Positions 8,559-17,284 of a stretch of 64,000 nt of DNA are shown here, piece by piece. Below the pieces are notes generated by a model, which worked only from the letters and a program-made list of their open reading frames with translations, was not told where the DNA came from and ran no database searches. The number at the start of each line of letters is the position of its first letter. Position 1 is the stretch's first letter. Origin of the DNA: Azotimanducus chitobiosivorans (GTDB lineage: Bacteria; Pseudomonadota; Gammaproteobacteria; Pseudomonadales; Azotimanducaceae). A program made the position numbers and the translations under genes. The stretch is from assembly GCA_965200235.1 (NCBI GenBank), contig OZ241339.1, positions 2,356,001-2,420,000 of the forward strand, in the 5' to 3' direction.

Positions 8559-9960
8559 AGCATCTGAAGCCGGGTCAGAAGTCCAGCTCTGGCTGTTCGA
8601 TACGCGCACGCGAAAGAAGCGTGCATTCGAACCGGCAGATCCTGACCGCGTGACCATGTACGTCTGCGGCCCGACCGTCTACGACCTCGTGCATATCGGC
8701 AACGCGCGCTCGGCCGTCGTGTTCGACACGCTCTTCCGCGTGCTCCGCCACCAATTCGAGCGCGTGGACTATGTGCGCAATATCACCGATATCGACGACA
8801 AGATCATCGCCGCCTGCGAACGCTCTGGAGAGGCGCCGGAGTCCTTGACCGCGCGCTTCACCGAAGCCTACCAAGCGGACATGCGCGCGCTCGGCTGCCT
8901 AGACCCCGTGCATACCCCGCACGCAACAGAATTTATTGACGAGATGGTCTCTTTCATCCAAAGGTTGATCGACGGTGACCACGCTTACTTCGCCGAAGGC
9001 CATGTCCTGTTTTCCGTGCCGAGTTGGCCTGGCTACGGGAGCCTGTCGAAGCGCAACCCGGACGAGCAGCTTGCGGGCGCGCGCATTGACCCGGCGCCCT
9101 ACAAGCGCGATGACAAGGACTTCGTGCTCTGGAAGCCGTCAAGCGAAGATCAGCCGGGCTGGGACAGCCCCTGGGGGCGCGGCCGACCAGGCTGGCATAT
9201 CGAATGCAGCGCCATGAGCCTTGACCTGCTTGGCTATCCCATCGATATTCATGGTGGCGGCTCGGACCTGGTGTTTCCGCATCACGAGAACGAGCGCGCG
9301 CAAAGCGTGTGCCTGCATTCCGAAACGCAGGAGTTTGCGCGCTTTTGGCTGCACAACGGCATGCTCACGCTCGGTGACGAAAAGATGGCCAAGTCGCGCG
9401 GCAATATTCGCACCGTGCGCGACCTCCTGACCGAATACACAGGCGAGACGCTTCGCTATGCGCTCCTGAGCGCGCAGTACCGCGGACCGCTTGCGTTCAG
9501 CGACAAGCTGCTCGCAAGTTCGCGAACGGCGCTGTTTCGACTCTACGAGACGCTGATTGAAGATGACGGATTGCCGGGTAGCGCAGCGAAAAGCGCAGTC
9601 GCCGATACGGTTTGGCAGGCGCTGCTTGACGACCTCAATACGCCACGCGCCCTCGCCGCCATGAACAACCTTGCGCGCGAAGCGAATCGAAACCCCGGCG
9701 AAGGGCGGCAGACACTGCTTGCAGCGCTCCAGGTATCGGGCCGTCTGATCGGGCTTTTTTCCGATGCCGCCATGCAGAGGTACTTGGATGCCACGCGCAA
9801 TCTCGACGCGGCGGTGCTCGCTCGCCTCAAGGCGCGCGACGAGGCACGCGCACGAAAAGACTTCGCCCGCTCGGACGCCATTCGCGACGAACTCATCAGT
9901 GACGGCTATGAGATCTTCGACATGGGCACAGCGCCGAGCCGCGCGGTTCGGCGAGGGTAG
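8551..9960 (+). CDS. cysS: Cysteinyl-tRNA synthetase
   Basis: This class I aminoacyl-tRNA synthetase charges tRNA-Cys. It has the zinc/active-site start MYVCGPTVYDLVHIGNARS (HIGH variant HIGN), WHIECSAMS, HGGGSDLVFPHHENERAQ, and a KMAKSRG form of the KMSKS loop near residue 278. A GTG at 8551 overlaps the hisI 3' end and has a GAGG nine bases upstream; it gives 469 residues, the normal length. The next in-frame ATG at 8656 would remove conserved N-terminal sequence. It is the last gene of the five-gene run. Confidence 0.96.
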   Translation: MSEASEAGSEVQLWLFDTRTRKKRAFEPADPDRVTMYVCGPTVYDLVHIGNARSAVVFDTLFRVLRHQFERVDYVRNITDIDDKIIAACERSGEAPESLTARFTEAYQADMRALGCLDPVHTPHATEFIDEMVSFIQRLIDGDHAYFAEGHVLFSVPSWPGYGSLSKRNPDEQLAGARIDPAPYKRDDKDFVLWKPSSEDQPGWDSPWGRGRPGWHIECSAMSLDLLGYPIDIHGGGSDLVFPHHENERAQSVCLHSETQEFARFWLHNGMLTLGDEKMAKSRGNIRTVRDLLTEYTGETLRYALLSAQYRGPLAFSDKLLASSRTALFRLYETLIEDDGLPGSAAKSAVADTVWQALLDDLNTPRALAAMNNLAREANRNPGEGRQTLLAALQVSGRLIGLFSDAAMQRYLDATRNLDAAVLARLKARDEARARKDFARSDAIRDELISDGYEIFDMGTAPSRAVRRG

Positions 9961-10095
9961 TCACACACTCGCAAAGTATCCGCATTTACGGGACAGGGTT
10001 AAGAAATACCCCCGCAAAGGAAATCTTGTAAACCCATGCTGCATTGTGCGCCCTTTGGCACACGAGTATGATTCTCTGCGGATAGAGGTTTAGCT

Positions 10096-10320
10096 GTGGA
10101 TGCTATGCACATTTCAGAACGCGGTCAAGTCACGATTCCCAAAGCCCTTCGGGAGCAATATGGCATGAACCATAAGGTTGAGGTCGAACTGACCCCCACC
10201 CCCGAAGGACTACTCATTCGTAGGCCGGCGAAGCCTAAACATCCGGTTGACCGTGTGTTCGGGATACTTGGTCAAAGCGGAAGCACGGATGCCTTTCTCG
10301 CGGACATTCGCGGCAGGTGA
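10096..10320 (+). CDS. AbrB/VapB-type antitoxin (SpoVT-AbrB fold)
   Basis: The 74-residue protein begins with MHISERGQVTIPKALREQYG, a typical swapped-hairpin DNA-binding AbrB/MazE-like motif. Its acidic C-terminal tail would bind the toxin encoded just downstream. A GTG at 10096 has AGAGG seven bases upstream; an ATG at 10105 is the alternative. The stop overlaps the start of the PIN toxin gene. Such antitoxins usually repress their own operon, and the upstream 130 bases would hold that operator. Confidence 0.85.
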   Translation: MDAMHISERGQVTIPKALREQYGMNHKVEVELTPTPEGLLIRRPAKPKHPVDRVFGILGQSGSTDAFLADIRGR

Positions 10321-10718
10321 TTACCGCAGTGGATACCAATGTATTGCTGGATGTGTTTATTCCAGACGACCAGTTTGGTGGGCAGTCGAGGGAGCGCCTT
10401 CGGGTTGCTCACGATGCGGGGGCAATTCTTGTCTCCGATATCGTCTATGCTGAGTTGGCAGCTAGGTTTCTTGACAGGTCGATCTTAGATCGAGCGCTGC
10501 AGGCAATTCGCGCATCCGTTTCTCCAATCAACACCGACATTGCATATGAGGCTGGATTGCGATGGAAGCAATATCGGGTATCCGGTGGCCCGCGCACACG
10601 CATCATCACGGATTTCTTGATTGGAGCGCATGCGGTCTTGGCCGCCGAGTCCTTTTTGACGCGCGACCACAGATTCTTCCGCACGTATTTCCCAGAACTT
10701 CAGCACTCAATATCCTGA
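10317..10718 (+). CDS. vapC: VapC-type PIN-domain toxin
   Basis: The 133-residue protein is a PIN-domain ribonuclease-like toxin. It starts ITAVDTNVLLDVF (first catalytic Asp), has VSDIVYAELAARF, and ends with DFLIGAHAVLAAESFLTRD, which supplies the C-terminal acidic residues. The GTG start at 10317 overlaps the antitoxin stop. Together with the preceding AbrB-type protein it forms an apparently intact type II toxin-antitoxin pair. Confidence 0.88.
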   Translation: MITAVDTNVLLDVFIPDDQFGGQSRERLRVAHDAGAILVSDIVYAELAARFLDRSILDRALQAIRASVSPINTDIAYEAGLRWKQYRVSGGPRTRIITDFLIGAHAVLAAESFLTRDHRFFRTYFPELQHSIS

Positions 10719-10762
10719 GCGAACTGAAGATCGCGCCGCAGTGCTCGGCTCGAATACAGCCG

Positions 10763-11242
10763 TTAGCCCGCATACCCCTCATCATCAAACAGATCTTTGC
10801 CTTTTGCCGCTTCGTTAGCAAGCCGGTCGCAGCGCTCATTCTCTGGATGCCCAGAATGACCACGTACCCACACGAACTGCACCTCGTGCGTCTCGCACAG
10901 CGCGAGCAACCGCCCCCATAAGTCAGGGTTGACGGCAGGCTTGTTGCCTTTGCGCTTCCAGTCGTTTCGCTGCCACTTCTGCGGCCAGCCGCCCTTCATT
11001 GCTTTGACAACGTACTCGGAGTCGCTATAGACCGTCACGCGGCACGGTGCTTTAAGCGCTGCAAGGCCTTCGATCACCGCGAGCAACTCCATGCGGTTGT
11101 TGGTCGTCAGGTTGAACCCTTGGGAAAGTTCTTTTCGATGGCCCTTAAAGTCAAGAATCGCACCGTAGCCTCCCGGCCCCGGGTTGCCGAGGCAGGAACC
11201 ATCGGTGTACAGGTTGACTTTCTTTGAAGAAGCCTGAGCCAC
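10763..11242 (-). CDS. rnhA: Ribonuclease HI
   Basis: This enzyme cleaves the RNA strand of RNA-DNA hybrids. The 159-residue protein carries the four-acid active site: D14 in NLYTDGSCLGNPG, E51 in NNRMELL, D73 in VYSDSEYV and the last Asp in NERCDRLANEAA. It also has the basic-handle region WPQKWQRNDWKRKGNKP seen in E. coli RNase HI. The start is GTG at 11242, five bases after the HNH gene stop on the same strand. Confidence 0.95.
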   Translation of the reverse strand: MAQASSKKVNLYTDGSCLGNPGPGGYGAILDFKGHRKELSQGFNLTTNNRMELLAVIEGLAALKAPCRVTVYSDSEYVVKAMKGGWPQKWQRNDWKRKGNKPAVNPDLWGRLLALCETHEVQFVWVRGHSGHPENERCDRLANEAAKGKDLFDDEGYAG

Positions 11243-11247
11243 GAGGC

Positions 11248-11832
11248 CTACGCAGCCTTGAGCCGACTATTCCTCGCAAACCGCGCCTTGAGAAAGTCCA
11301 TTTGATCGGCCAGTATGCGACCGCTATTGATGAGCGCCAAGTATTCCGCGAAGTTCGGCACATACGGGAGCGCGAGCAACTCCATGCCGCTTTCTTCAAG
11401 CAGCCTGTTGCCTTTGCGGTGGTTGCACTTGTAGCAGGCCGCCACCACATTCTCCCAACTGTCTGCACCGCCTCTTGATCTCGGCACTAGGTGATCGCGA
11501 GTCAGATCGTGGGTCTCCGTACCGCAATACATGCACATTTGGCGGTCGCGCGCGAACAGCGCCGGATTGCTCACCGGCGGCACGAGGCTGCCCCGTTCGA
11601 AGATCTTTCCGCGGCACGCGACGATGCCGTGAATATCAAGTTCCGAGACTTGGCTGAGCTTACGCGAATAGCCGCCGCGAAGCTTGATGACGGGGTCGCC
11701 TAGCGTCCAAATCACCAGATCGCGCGCATAGAGCCGCGACGCCTCGTACCAAGTCGCCCATGAGACGGGCATCCCGGCGTGATTGAGACGCAATATCCGC
11801 GGTACGCGTGATGTGCGGTTCAAGCTTGGCAT
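11248..11832 (-). CDS. HNH endonuclease family protein
   Basis: The 194-residue protein has a canonical HNH module. A zinc-knuckle CMYCG is followed by TRDHLVPRSRGGADSWENVV and a second knuckle CYKCNHRKGNR. The first ~95 residues are a separate conserved part (RILRLNHAGMPVSWATWYEA) common in this chromosomal HNH group of proteobacteria. Its role is not known; nothing nearby suggests restriction. I chose the ATG at 11832 because the family starts near PSLNRTSRVPRILRLN. Longer in-frame starts up to 11937 exist but add unconserved sequence. Confidence 0.82.
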   Translation of the reverse strand: MPSLNRTSRVPRILRLNHAGMPVSWATWYEASRLYARDLVIWTLGDPVIKLRGGYSRKLSQVSELDIHGIVACRGKIFERGSLVPPVSNPALFARDRQMCMYCGTETHDLTRDHLVPRSRGGADSWENVVAACYKCNHRKGNRLLEESGMELLALPYVPNFAEYLALINSGRILADQMDFLKARFARNSRLKAA

Positions 11833-11946
11833 GATGCTAGAGTGGGTTGTCCCCAAGAAATTGTGCGCATCATAGCCTACCTTGCTCATATGACAACTTG
11901 ATTGCACAGGTAAACTGTGCATCTCGGCTTCACTCAATGCACGACC

Positions 11947-12159
11947 ATGTTCCCTGTTCCACGCCCTTCGATTACGTTTTGGCTGCCGGTCCTCATTGTC
12001 GTTTTGGCACTCGCTGGTTGTCGTGGCGACAACTCGTCTGCAGCAGCGCCTTCGGATGTGCCAGATACGCAGGATAGCGCCGGGCCTTTGGCGAAAGGCC
12101 GCTACGACTGCGTCCCTAGCAGTGAGGGCGATGGCTGGGAGTGTAGTGAATCGGAGTAG
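11947..12159 (+). CDS. Small putative lipoprotein
   Basis: The 70-residue product has a signal peptide with a clear lipobox (VLALAGC) and a short, acidic, Ser/Ala-rich mature part ending DCVPSSEGDGWECSESE with two further cysteines. That pattern fits a small lipidated envelope protein. It has no recognisable family. The ATG at 11947 places the hydrophobic segment correctly. Ribosome binding is not obvious. Confidence 0.6.
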   Translation: MFPVPRPSITFWLPVLIVVLALAGCRGDNSSAAAPSDVPDTQDSAGPLAKGRYDCVPSSEGDGWECSESE

Positions 12160-12166
12160 CTGGTCA

Positions 12167-12256
12167 ATGCGTATGCCAGTGCTTGTAGAATTGAATCCAC
12201 TCGGAAATCAGATCGTGTGCACGGAGATGATTCAAACCGCTGAGCTGTCAGCATGA
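12167..12256 (+). CDS. Possible 29-residue leader ORF coupled to the AAA ATPase gene
   Basis: An ATG at 12167 opens a 29-codon frame (MRMPVLVELNPLG...) whose TGA at 12254-12256 overlaps the ATG of the AAA gene at 12253. The stop/start overlap is the only support. It could be a translationally coupled mini-gene, a vestige of a longer protein, or chance. Confidence 0.25.
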   Translation: MRMPVLVELNPLGNQIVCTEMIQTAELSA

Positions 12257-13440
12257 CGTTTCGCCGAGAACTCGCGCAAGAGATCACGTTCGATGATCCC
12301 GGCGTCGCTCAGTTCTTTGCCGGGCGGCATGATGAAATCGACGCTTTCAAAGAAGCGCTCAAGAGGGCAAGCCAGAAAACGCAAGCTGTCTTTAGCATCT
12401 ATCAAGGACCGCCTGGCTGCGGAAAGACTTCGCTCGCCGTGCAGCTTGAAAAGATCATGCGAAAAGAACGTGTGCTCTTTGTGCGTCCGACAGAAGCTGA
12501 CATGCAGAGTATTGAGTCGTTGATACTGGCCGCAGCAAACCAAACGCTCGACGAAGATTTCCGAGTCCGGATTGCCAAGACTATTGAAAGGGTTGGAGGC
12601 GTAGCGGGCACCACGCCAATTGTCAATTTGCAAGCATTCGCTGCCCTCGCGAGCGAAGCGCTGTACGCATGGTCAAAGAAAGACACACAGCTTGTGATTC
12701 ATATTGACGAAGCGCATGCCCGTATCGAGCAGTACGGCAAAACACTTCTCGGCTTGCATACTGAAGGGCTGAGTCGCGGACCAGTCGCAATACCCTGCGT
12801 CGTGCTGTTTACCGGGCTTCCATACACGGCCAACCGCATTGATGCCGTTGAAGGGCTCTCGCGCATGAGCGAAGAAGCGCCCGTCAGTATGGGTGAGATG
12901 TCGCATGACGAAGGCGTAGAATCCACTCTGAATATGCTCGACACCATCGGCGCCATAGGTGATCACGAAAAAGCCGCACATCACATCGCGACGCTCTCGT
13001 TTGGTTGGCCGCGACACTTGAATCGCGCTCAAAAAGCGTTGCGCGACGAGTTGATTCGAGAAGAAGTGGACGGTGACCTAGCCTGCGCTGATTTCAGCAA
13101 TATCAAACAAAAGTCAGATGAAAGCCGCGCACGCTACTACGAAACGCGACTCAACGATCCGCTGCTCGCGCAGGACAGGCAACTCAGCATTCATATGCTT
13201 GACAGCATAAGAGACGCTGATTCGATTAGAACGATGCGTGAGCTAGCGAGCGTCTGCAAGCGCGTCATCGAACGCGACGGGATGACGGGGGATTTCCCGC
13301 TTGATCCCCGACAAGGGTGGGATTTCGCCGAAACCTTCATCGAAAAAGGCATTGTTGTTGAAACAGACCGAGGGTTCGACATCGCCATCGCATCCATGGG
13401 CGATTGGGCGCAGCAACTCTGTCAACAGAAAGATAGCTAA
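12253..13440 (+). CDS. AAA-family ATPase of unknown role
   Basis: The 395-residue protein has a Walker A GPPGCGKT at residues 52-59 and a Walker B-like VIHIDEAH near 155. These sit within an ORC/Cdc6- or TniB/ExeA-like AAA fold. A candidate sensor region FTGLPYT lies further on, and the C-terminal ~130 residues may form a winged-helix domain. No partner is adjacent: upstream is a small lipoprotein, downstream an insertion sequence and gdhA. Such ATPases often serve transposition or defence modules, but nothing visible proves that. Conservation outside the nucleotide-binding site was not recognised. Confidence 0.8.
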   Translation: MTFRRELAQEITFDDPGVAQFFAGRHDEIDAFKEALKRASQKTQAVFSIYQGPPGCGKTSLAVQLEKIMRKERVLFVRPTEADMQSIESLILAAANQTLDEDFRVRIAKTIERVGGVAGTTPIVNLQAFAALASEALYAWSKKDTQLVIHIDEAHARIEQYGKTLLGLHTEGLSRGPVAIPCVVLFTGLPYTANRIDAVEGLSRMSEEAPVSMGEMSHDEGVESTLNMLDTIGAIGDHEKAAHHIATLSFGWPRHLNRAQKALRDELIREEVDGDLACADFSNIKQKSDESRARYYETRLNDPLLAQDRQLSIHMLDSIRDADSIRTMRELASVCKRVIERDGMTGDFPLDPRQGWDFAETFIEKGIVVETDRGFDIAIASMGDWAQQLCQQKDS

Positions 13441-13453
13441 ATTGAACGGGGCA

Positions 13454-14783
13454 CACTACTGTCCCAACGTTTGACTTCGATCAGTGTATAACATATTGAT
13501 GAACATCACATAATCGAAAATTCCATCCGTTTTCGACTTGAACTCGGAGCCGCCCTGTAGCATTGTCGAGCCGTCTCCGCGCAGAAAGGTCACCTTGTCA
13601 TGTACGCAGGAAGGCTCGTGTTCGCCCAGGTCATGGACCATCTCCCCTGGCACAAGTTCCACCAGTTCGTGGACGAGTACGGCGGCAGCCGCAAGGTCAA
13701 GTCGTTCAGCTGCCCGGACCAGTACCGGTGCATGGCGTTCGCCCAGCTCACCTACCGCTCAAGCCTGCGCGACATCGAGGCCTGCCTCCGCGCCCAGCCC
13801 GGCAAGCCCTGACACATGGGCATCCGCGGCGGCGTGTCGAGGAACACGCTGTCCAACGCCAACAACGTCAGGGACTGGCGCATCCACGCCGCGTTCGCCC
13901 AGCACCTGATCCACGAGGCGAGGCGCCTCCACCGCCGGGATGCCCACGGCCTGGACATCGACAGCACGGTCTACGCGCTGGACTCGTCCACCATCGACCT
14001 GTGCCTCTCCCTGTTCCCCTGGGCGCGGTTCCGCAAGGCCAAGGGCGCCGTCAAGCTGCACACGCTCCTCGACCTGCGGGGCAGCATCCCGGCGTTCATC
14101 CACATCTCGGACGGGAAGCTCCACGACGTCAACGTCCTCGACATGCTCGTCCCCGAGCCCGGCGCCTTCCACATCATGGACCGCGCCTACCTCGACTTCT
14201 CCCGCCTCCACGCGCTGCACCTGCACGGCGCCCGCTTCGTCCTGCGCGCGAAGAAGAACACGAAGCTGCGGCGCCTCTGCTCGAACCCGGCCGACCGGGC
14301 GACAGGCGTCGTCTGCGACCAGGTGGTCCGGCCGGACGGCGCGACGTCGTCGAAGGACTATCCCGACAAGCTGCGCCGCGTCAAGTATGTCGACAGGGAA
14401 CGGAACAAGACCCTGGTCTTCCTCACCAACGACTTCGTCCTGCCCCCGCTGGCCATCGCCGAACTCTACCGGGCGCGGTGGCGGGTGGAGCTCTTCTTCA
14501 AATGGATCAAGCAGCATCTGAGGATCAAGTCGTTCTTCGGCACGTCGGAGAACGCGGTGAAGACCCAGATATGGATCGCCGTCTCGGTCCATGTCCTGAT
14601 CGCGATCATCAGGAAGCGACTCGGGATCGAGGCCAGCCTTCACACAATCCTACAGGTCCTGAGCGTCAGCCCGTTCGAGAAAATCACACTGGATCAACTA
14701 CTTACCGAAACGCCGAACAGAAACCAGATGCCGCCTTATCATAAGCAATTGAAATTGTTCGATTAAACGTTGGGACACTAGTG
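13454..14783. mobile_element. IS4-type insertion sequence, about 1.33 kb
   Basis: Near-perfect terminal inverted repeats lie at 13454-13474 and 14763-14783, 19 of 21 bases matching, with core GTCCCAACGTTT. The bases AACGGGGCA occur immediately outside both ends (13445-13453 and 14784-14792), which fits a 9-bp target duplication. The exact ends are uncertain by two bases because TG precedes the left copy too. The element carries one transposase frame and is more GC- and C-ending-codon rich than its flanks. It sits between the convergent AAA and gdhA genes and interrupts neither. Confidence 0.88.
13600..14766 (+). pseudogene. IS4-family transposase with an in-frame TGA
   Basis: The frame encodes an IS4-family DDE transposase with an N-terminal DUF4372-like part (LVFAQVMDHLPWHKFHQFV). 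DDE elements follow: VYALDSSTIDLCLSLFPWA, HIMDRAYLDFSRLHAL and YRARWRVELFFKWIKQHLRI. A TGA at 13810-13812 splits it into a 70-residue piece and a 316-residue piece that are in the same frame. The missing point corresponds to the conserved GKxxHMGI stretch, so this is most simply a nonsense mutation. The second part has its own ATG at 13816 and keeps all catalytic acids, but lacks the N-terminal domain. Confidence 0.88.
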
Positions 14784-14804
14784 AACGGGGCAGACAATGC
14801 AGCC

Positions 14805-16157
14805 TCAATAGATCCCATACGCCAGCATCGCATCCGCCACCTTGCGAAAGCCTCCGATATTCGCCCCCTTCACATAATTGACGAACCTGCCTTCGTCGCC
14901 AAAACTGACGCACGTCCTGTGAATCTCGTGCATGATGGTCTGCAAGCGCGAATCGACTTCGCTGGCGCTCCATGACAGGCGCAGCGCGTTCTGGCTTTGC
15001 TCCAGGCCGGAGACCGCCACGCCGCCGGCATTGGCGGCCTTGCCCGGCCCGAAGAGCACCTTGGCATCAAGAAAGATGTGCGCGCCGGCAAGCTCGGTCG
15101 GCATGTTCGCCCCCTCGCATACCGCGCGCACGCCGTTGCCCACCAGCATCTTCGCACCCTCGGCACCAAGCTCGTTCTGGGTTGCGCAGGGGAGCGCGAT
15201 GTCCACTGGCACCTTCCAGGGACGTGCATCGGGGTGGAAGGTCACCTGATCGAACTGCTCAGCGACCTCAGAGATGCGGCCGCGCCGCACCTCTTTCAGT
15301 TCACGCACGAACTCGAGCATGTCGCGGTCAAGACCGCCTTCGATGTGAATGAAGCCGGACGAATCCGACAGTGTCAGCACCTTGGCTCCGAGCGTGATGC
15401 ACTTCTGGGCAGCGTAAATCGCGACATTGCCGGAGCCCGAAATCGACACCGACTTGCCCTTCAAGCTTTCGCCGACATGGTTGAGCATGTTCTCGCAGAA
15501 GTAGACGCAGCCGTAGCCGGTGGCTTCAGTCCGCACCAGCGAGCCGCCGAATGACAGGCCCTTGCCGGTGAGTATCCCCGCGTAGCGGTTCTCAAGCCGC
15601 AGGTACTGTCCGAAGAGATAGCTGATCTCGCGCGCACCGACACCGATGTCGCCCGCGGGCACGTCCGTGTCCTCGCCGATGTGCCGGTGCAGCTCGATCA
15701 TCATCGATTTGCAGAAGCGCTCGACTTCACGGCTCGACTTGCCCTTCGGGTCAAAGTTCGAGCCGCCCTTGCCACCGCCCATGGGCAGCCCGGTCAGGCT
15801 GTTCTTGAAGATCTGTTCGAATCCGAGGAATTTCAGGATGCTAAGGTTCACTGAAGGATGAAATCTGAGCCCGCCCTTGTAGGGGCCGATGCAGTTGTTG
15901 AACTGCACCCGCCACGCACGGTTGACGCGCACCCTGTGTTGATCGTCTTCCCACACAACGCGAAAGATCACAACTCGGTCGGGCTCGGTCAGGCGTTCAA
16001 GAATCCTCGCATCGCGGTACGCCTGATGATCAAGAATGAACGGGACAATGCTCTCAGCGACTTCTTGAACCGCCTGATGAAACTCCAATTCGCCCTTGTT
16101 CCTGCGCACCAGTCCACGCATGAATCGCTGCACTTCCGCGCGGGTGTCTGACCTCAT
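14805..16157 (-). CDS. gdhA: NADP-type glutamate dehydrogenase
   Basis: GdhA makes glutamate from 2-oxoglutarate and ammonium. The 450-residue length and sequence match the hexameric short-chain form. Features seen are GPYKGGLRFHPSVNLSILKF, the catalytic-lysine region LPMGGGKGGSNFDPKGKS, DVPAGDIGVGAREI, and the nucleotide-binding ISGSGNVAIYAAQK. It is transcribed alone and ends close to the insertion sequence. Confidence 0.96.
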   Translation of the reverse strand: MRSDTRAEVQRFMRGLVRRNKGELEFHQAVQEVAESIVPFILDHQAYRDARILERLTEPDRVVIFRVVWEDDQHRVRVNRAWRVQFNNCIGPYKGGLRFHPSVNLSILKFLGFEQIFKNSLTGLPMGGGKGGSNFDPKGKSSREVERFCKSMMIELHRHIGEDTDVPAGDIGVGAREISYLFGQYLRLENRYAGILTGKGLSFGGSLVRTEATGYGCVYFCENMLNHVGESLKGKSVSISGSGNVAIYAAQKCITLGAKVLTLSDSSGFIHIEGGLDRDMLEFVRELKEVRRGRISEVAEQFDQVTFHPDARPWKVPVDIALPCATQNELGAEGAKMLVGNGVRAVCEGANMPTELAGAHIFLDAKVLFGPGKAANAGGVAVSGLEQSQNALRLSWSASEVDSRLQTIMHEIHRTCVSFGDEGRFVNYVKGANIGGFRKVADAMLAYGIY

Positions 16158-16278
16158 GATTGCGCTCCGTCAACTCAACCGGAGCGCGTCATTCTATGTG
16201 ATTGACCTACGTGACTGGCGCGGTCTCTTATTGGATACTCGCGGTCACGCTGCGTGTGTTTCAAGCCCGAAACATCCT

Positions 16279-16701
16279 TCAGGCGTCAATCCTCGCCGTC
16301 GCCGTTCCTGAGAGTACCACGCGCCCTTCCTGATTGACCGTCTGCACCGACAAGTCCACAAGCTGCTCGCCGTCTTCTTCGCGAATGGCCTCGACGGTGG
16401 CCGTGGAGTCGAGCGTGTCCCCGGGCCACACTTGGCTCGTGAAGCGCACGCCGTACTTGGTGAGGCGCCCGTCGCCGACGTAGTTGGTCAGTAGCTTGCC
16501 GGTCATGCCCATGGTCAACATGCCGTGCGCGAACACCGACGGGTAGCCAGCGACCTCGGTCGTGAACACCTCATCCGTATGCAGGGGGTTGTAGTCACCG
16601 GACGCACCGGCGTACTGGACGATTTGCGTGCGCTTGAGGTCTTCGACGAGACGCTCGGAATAGGTGTCGCCGACTTTGATTTCGCTTTGCTTGAGGGCCA
16701 T
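16279..16701 (-). CDS. MaoC-type hydratase, C-terminal-type subunit
   Basis: The 140-residue protein is a hot-dog-fold (R)-specific enoyl-CoA hydratase-like subunit. It has the hydratase motif DYNPLHTDEVFTTEVAGYPS followed by VFAHGMLTMGMTGKLLTNYV, with the usual Asp/His pair. It lies 19 bases after an FAS1-like partner gene in the same direction, as in the two-subunit HadAB-type dehydratases. The start at 16701 is set by homology and by GGAG ten bases upstream; a longer frame to 16761 overlaps the partner. The substrate is unknown. Confidence 0.88.
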   Translation of the reverse strand: MALKQSEIKVGDTYSERLVEDLKRTQIVQYAGASGDYNPLHTDEVFTTEVAGYPSVFAHGMLTMGMTGKLLTNYVGDGRLTKYGVRFTSQVWPGDTLDSTATVEAIREEDGEQLVDLSVQTVNQEGRVVLSGTATARIDA

Positions 16702-16720
16702 TGTCGTCTCGCTCCGCTTG

Positions 16721-17236
16721 TTATTGCCCGGCATCGACCGGACGCTCGGTGCGGACGCCAACGCCGCGCGCCGTGATCACGAGATCGCCGTTCTGATCTC
16801 GATACTCGGTGATGGTTTCATTGAAGATGAGCTTGCCGGAACGCTTTCCTTCCTTCTCCCACGTCTTGCCGGGCTTGACTTCGGCGGTGAGCACATCGCC
16901 CGGTGAGATGTGTCGGTGATATTCAAAGTGCTGCTCTGCGTGCAGACCTGCTGCAATGCCACCGCCGCCGGAGCCGCTGCCCGAGCCCGATGATTCGCGC
17001 TTGATGCCGGTCGGCTCGCCGCCGGAACCAAACCATGGCTTGCCGGGCTTGGGTCGCAAGAAATAATCTGGATCAAACTGCGCGCTCGCCTGCGCGAAGG
17101 TCGGCGGCGCGATGATCTTGCCGACCTCGGAAGCCGCTGCGTGCGCCTCATCGGAATAGATCGGATTTTCATCGCCAACGCTGCGCGCGAACATCAGGAT
17201 GTGGCTCGCCTCCACTGGAAATTTCTCGACAGCCAT
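16721..17236 (-). CDS. MaoC/FAS1-like dehydratase N-terminal-type subunit
   Basis: The 171-residue protein resembles the N-terminal (FAS1-like) half of MaoC hydratases. It has FARSVGDENPIYSDEAHA near the start, then APPTFAQASAQFDPDY, and a late hot-dog helix segment HRHISPGDVLTAEVKPGKTW. A Gly/Ser-rich insert (residues ~82-95) is unusual. It is paired with the downstream catalytic subunit and probably forms a heterodimeric acyl-CoA hydratase or dehydratase. Confidence 0.85.
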   Translation of the reverse strand: MAVEKFPVEASHILMFARSVGDENPIYSDEAHAAASEVGKIIAPPTFAQASAQFDPDYFLRPKPGKPWFGSGGEPTGIKRESSGSGSGSGGGGIAAGLHAEQHFEYHRHISPGDVLTAEVKPGKTWEKEGKRSGKLIFNETITEYRDQNGDLVITARGVGVRTERPVDAGQ

Positions 17237-17284
17237 GGATGCCTCTGTAATGGACTCGAAATTTGCAAGGTGCGAAGTATGGCG

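Noticed and set aside
13810..13812. TGA in the transposase as a second selenocysteine codon
   Set aside because: The family has no redox cysteine at this place, and the flanking sequence is the ordinary GKxxHMGI region, so a nonsense mutation is simpler.
13563..14744. 393-codon Arg/Pro-rich frame in the insertion sequence
   Set aside because: It is a +1-frame shadow of the high-GC transposase.
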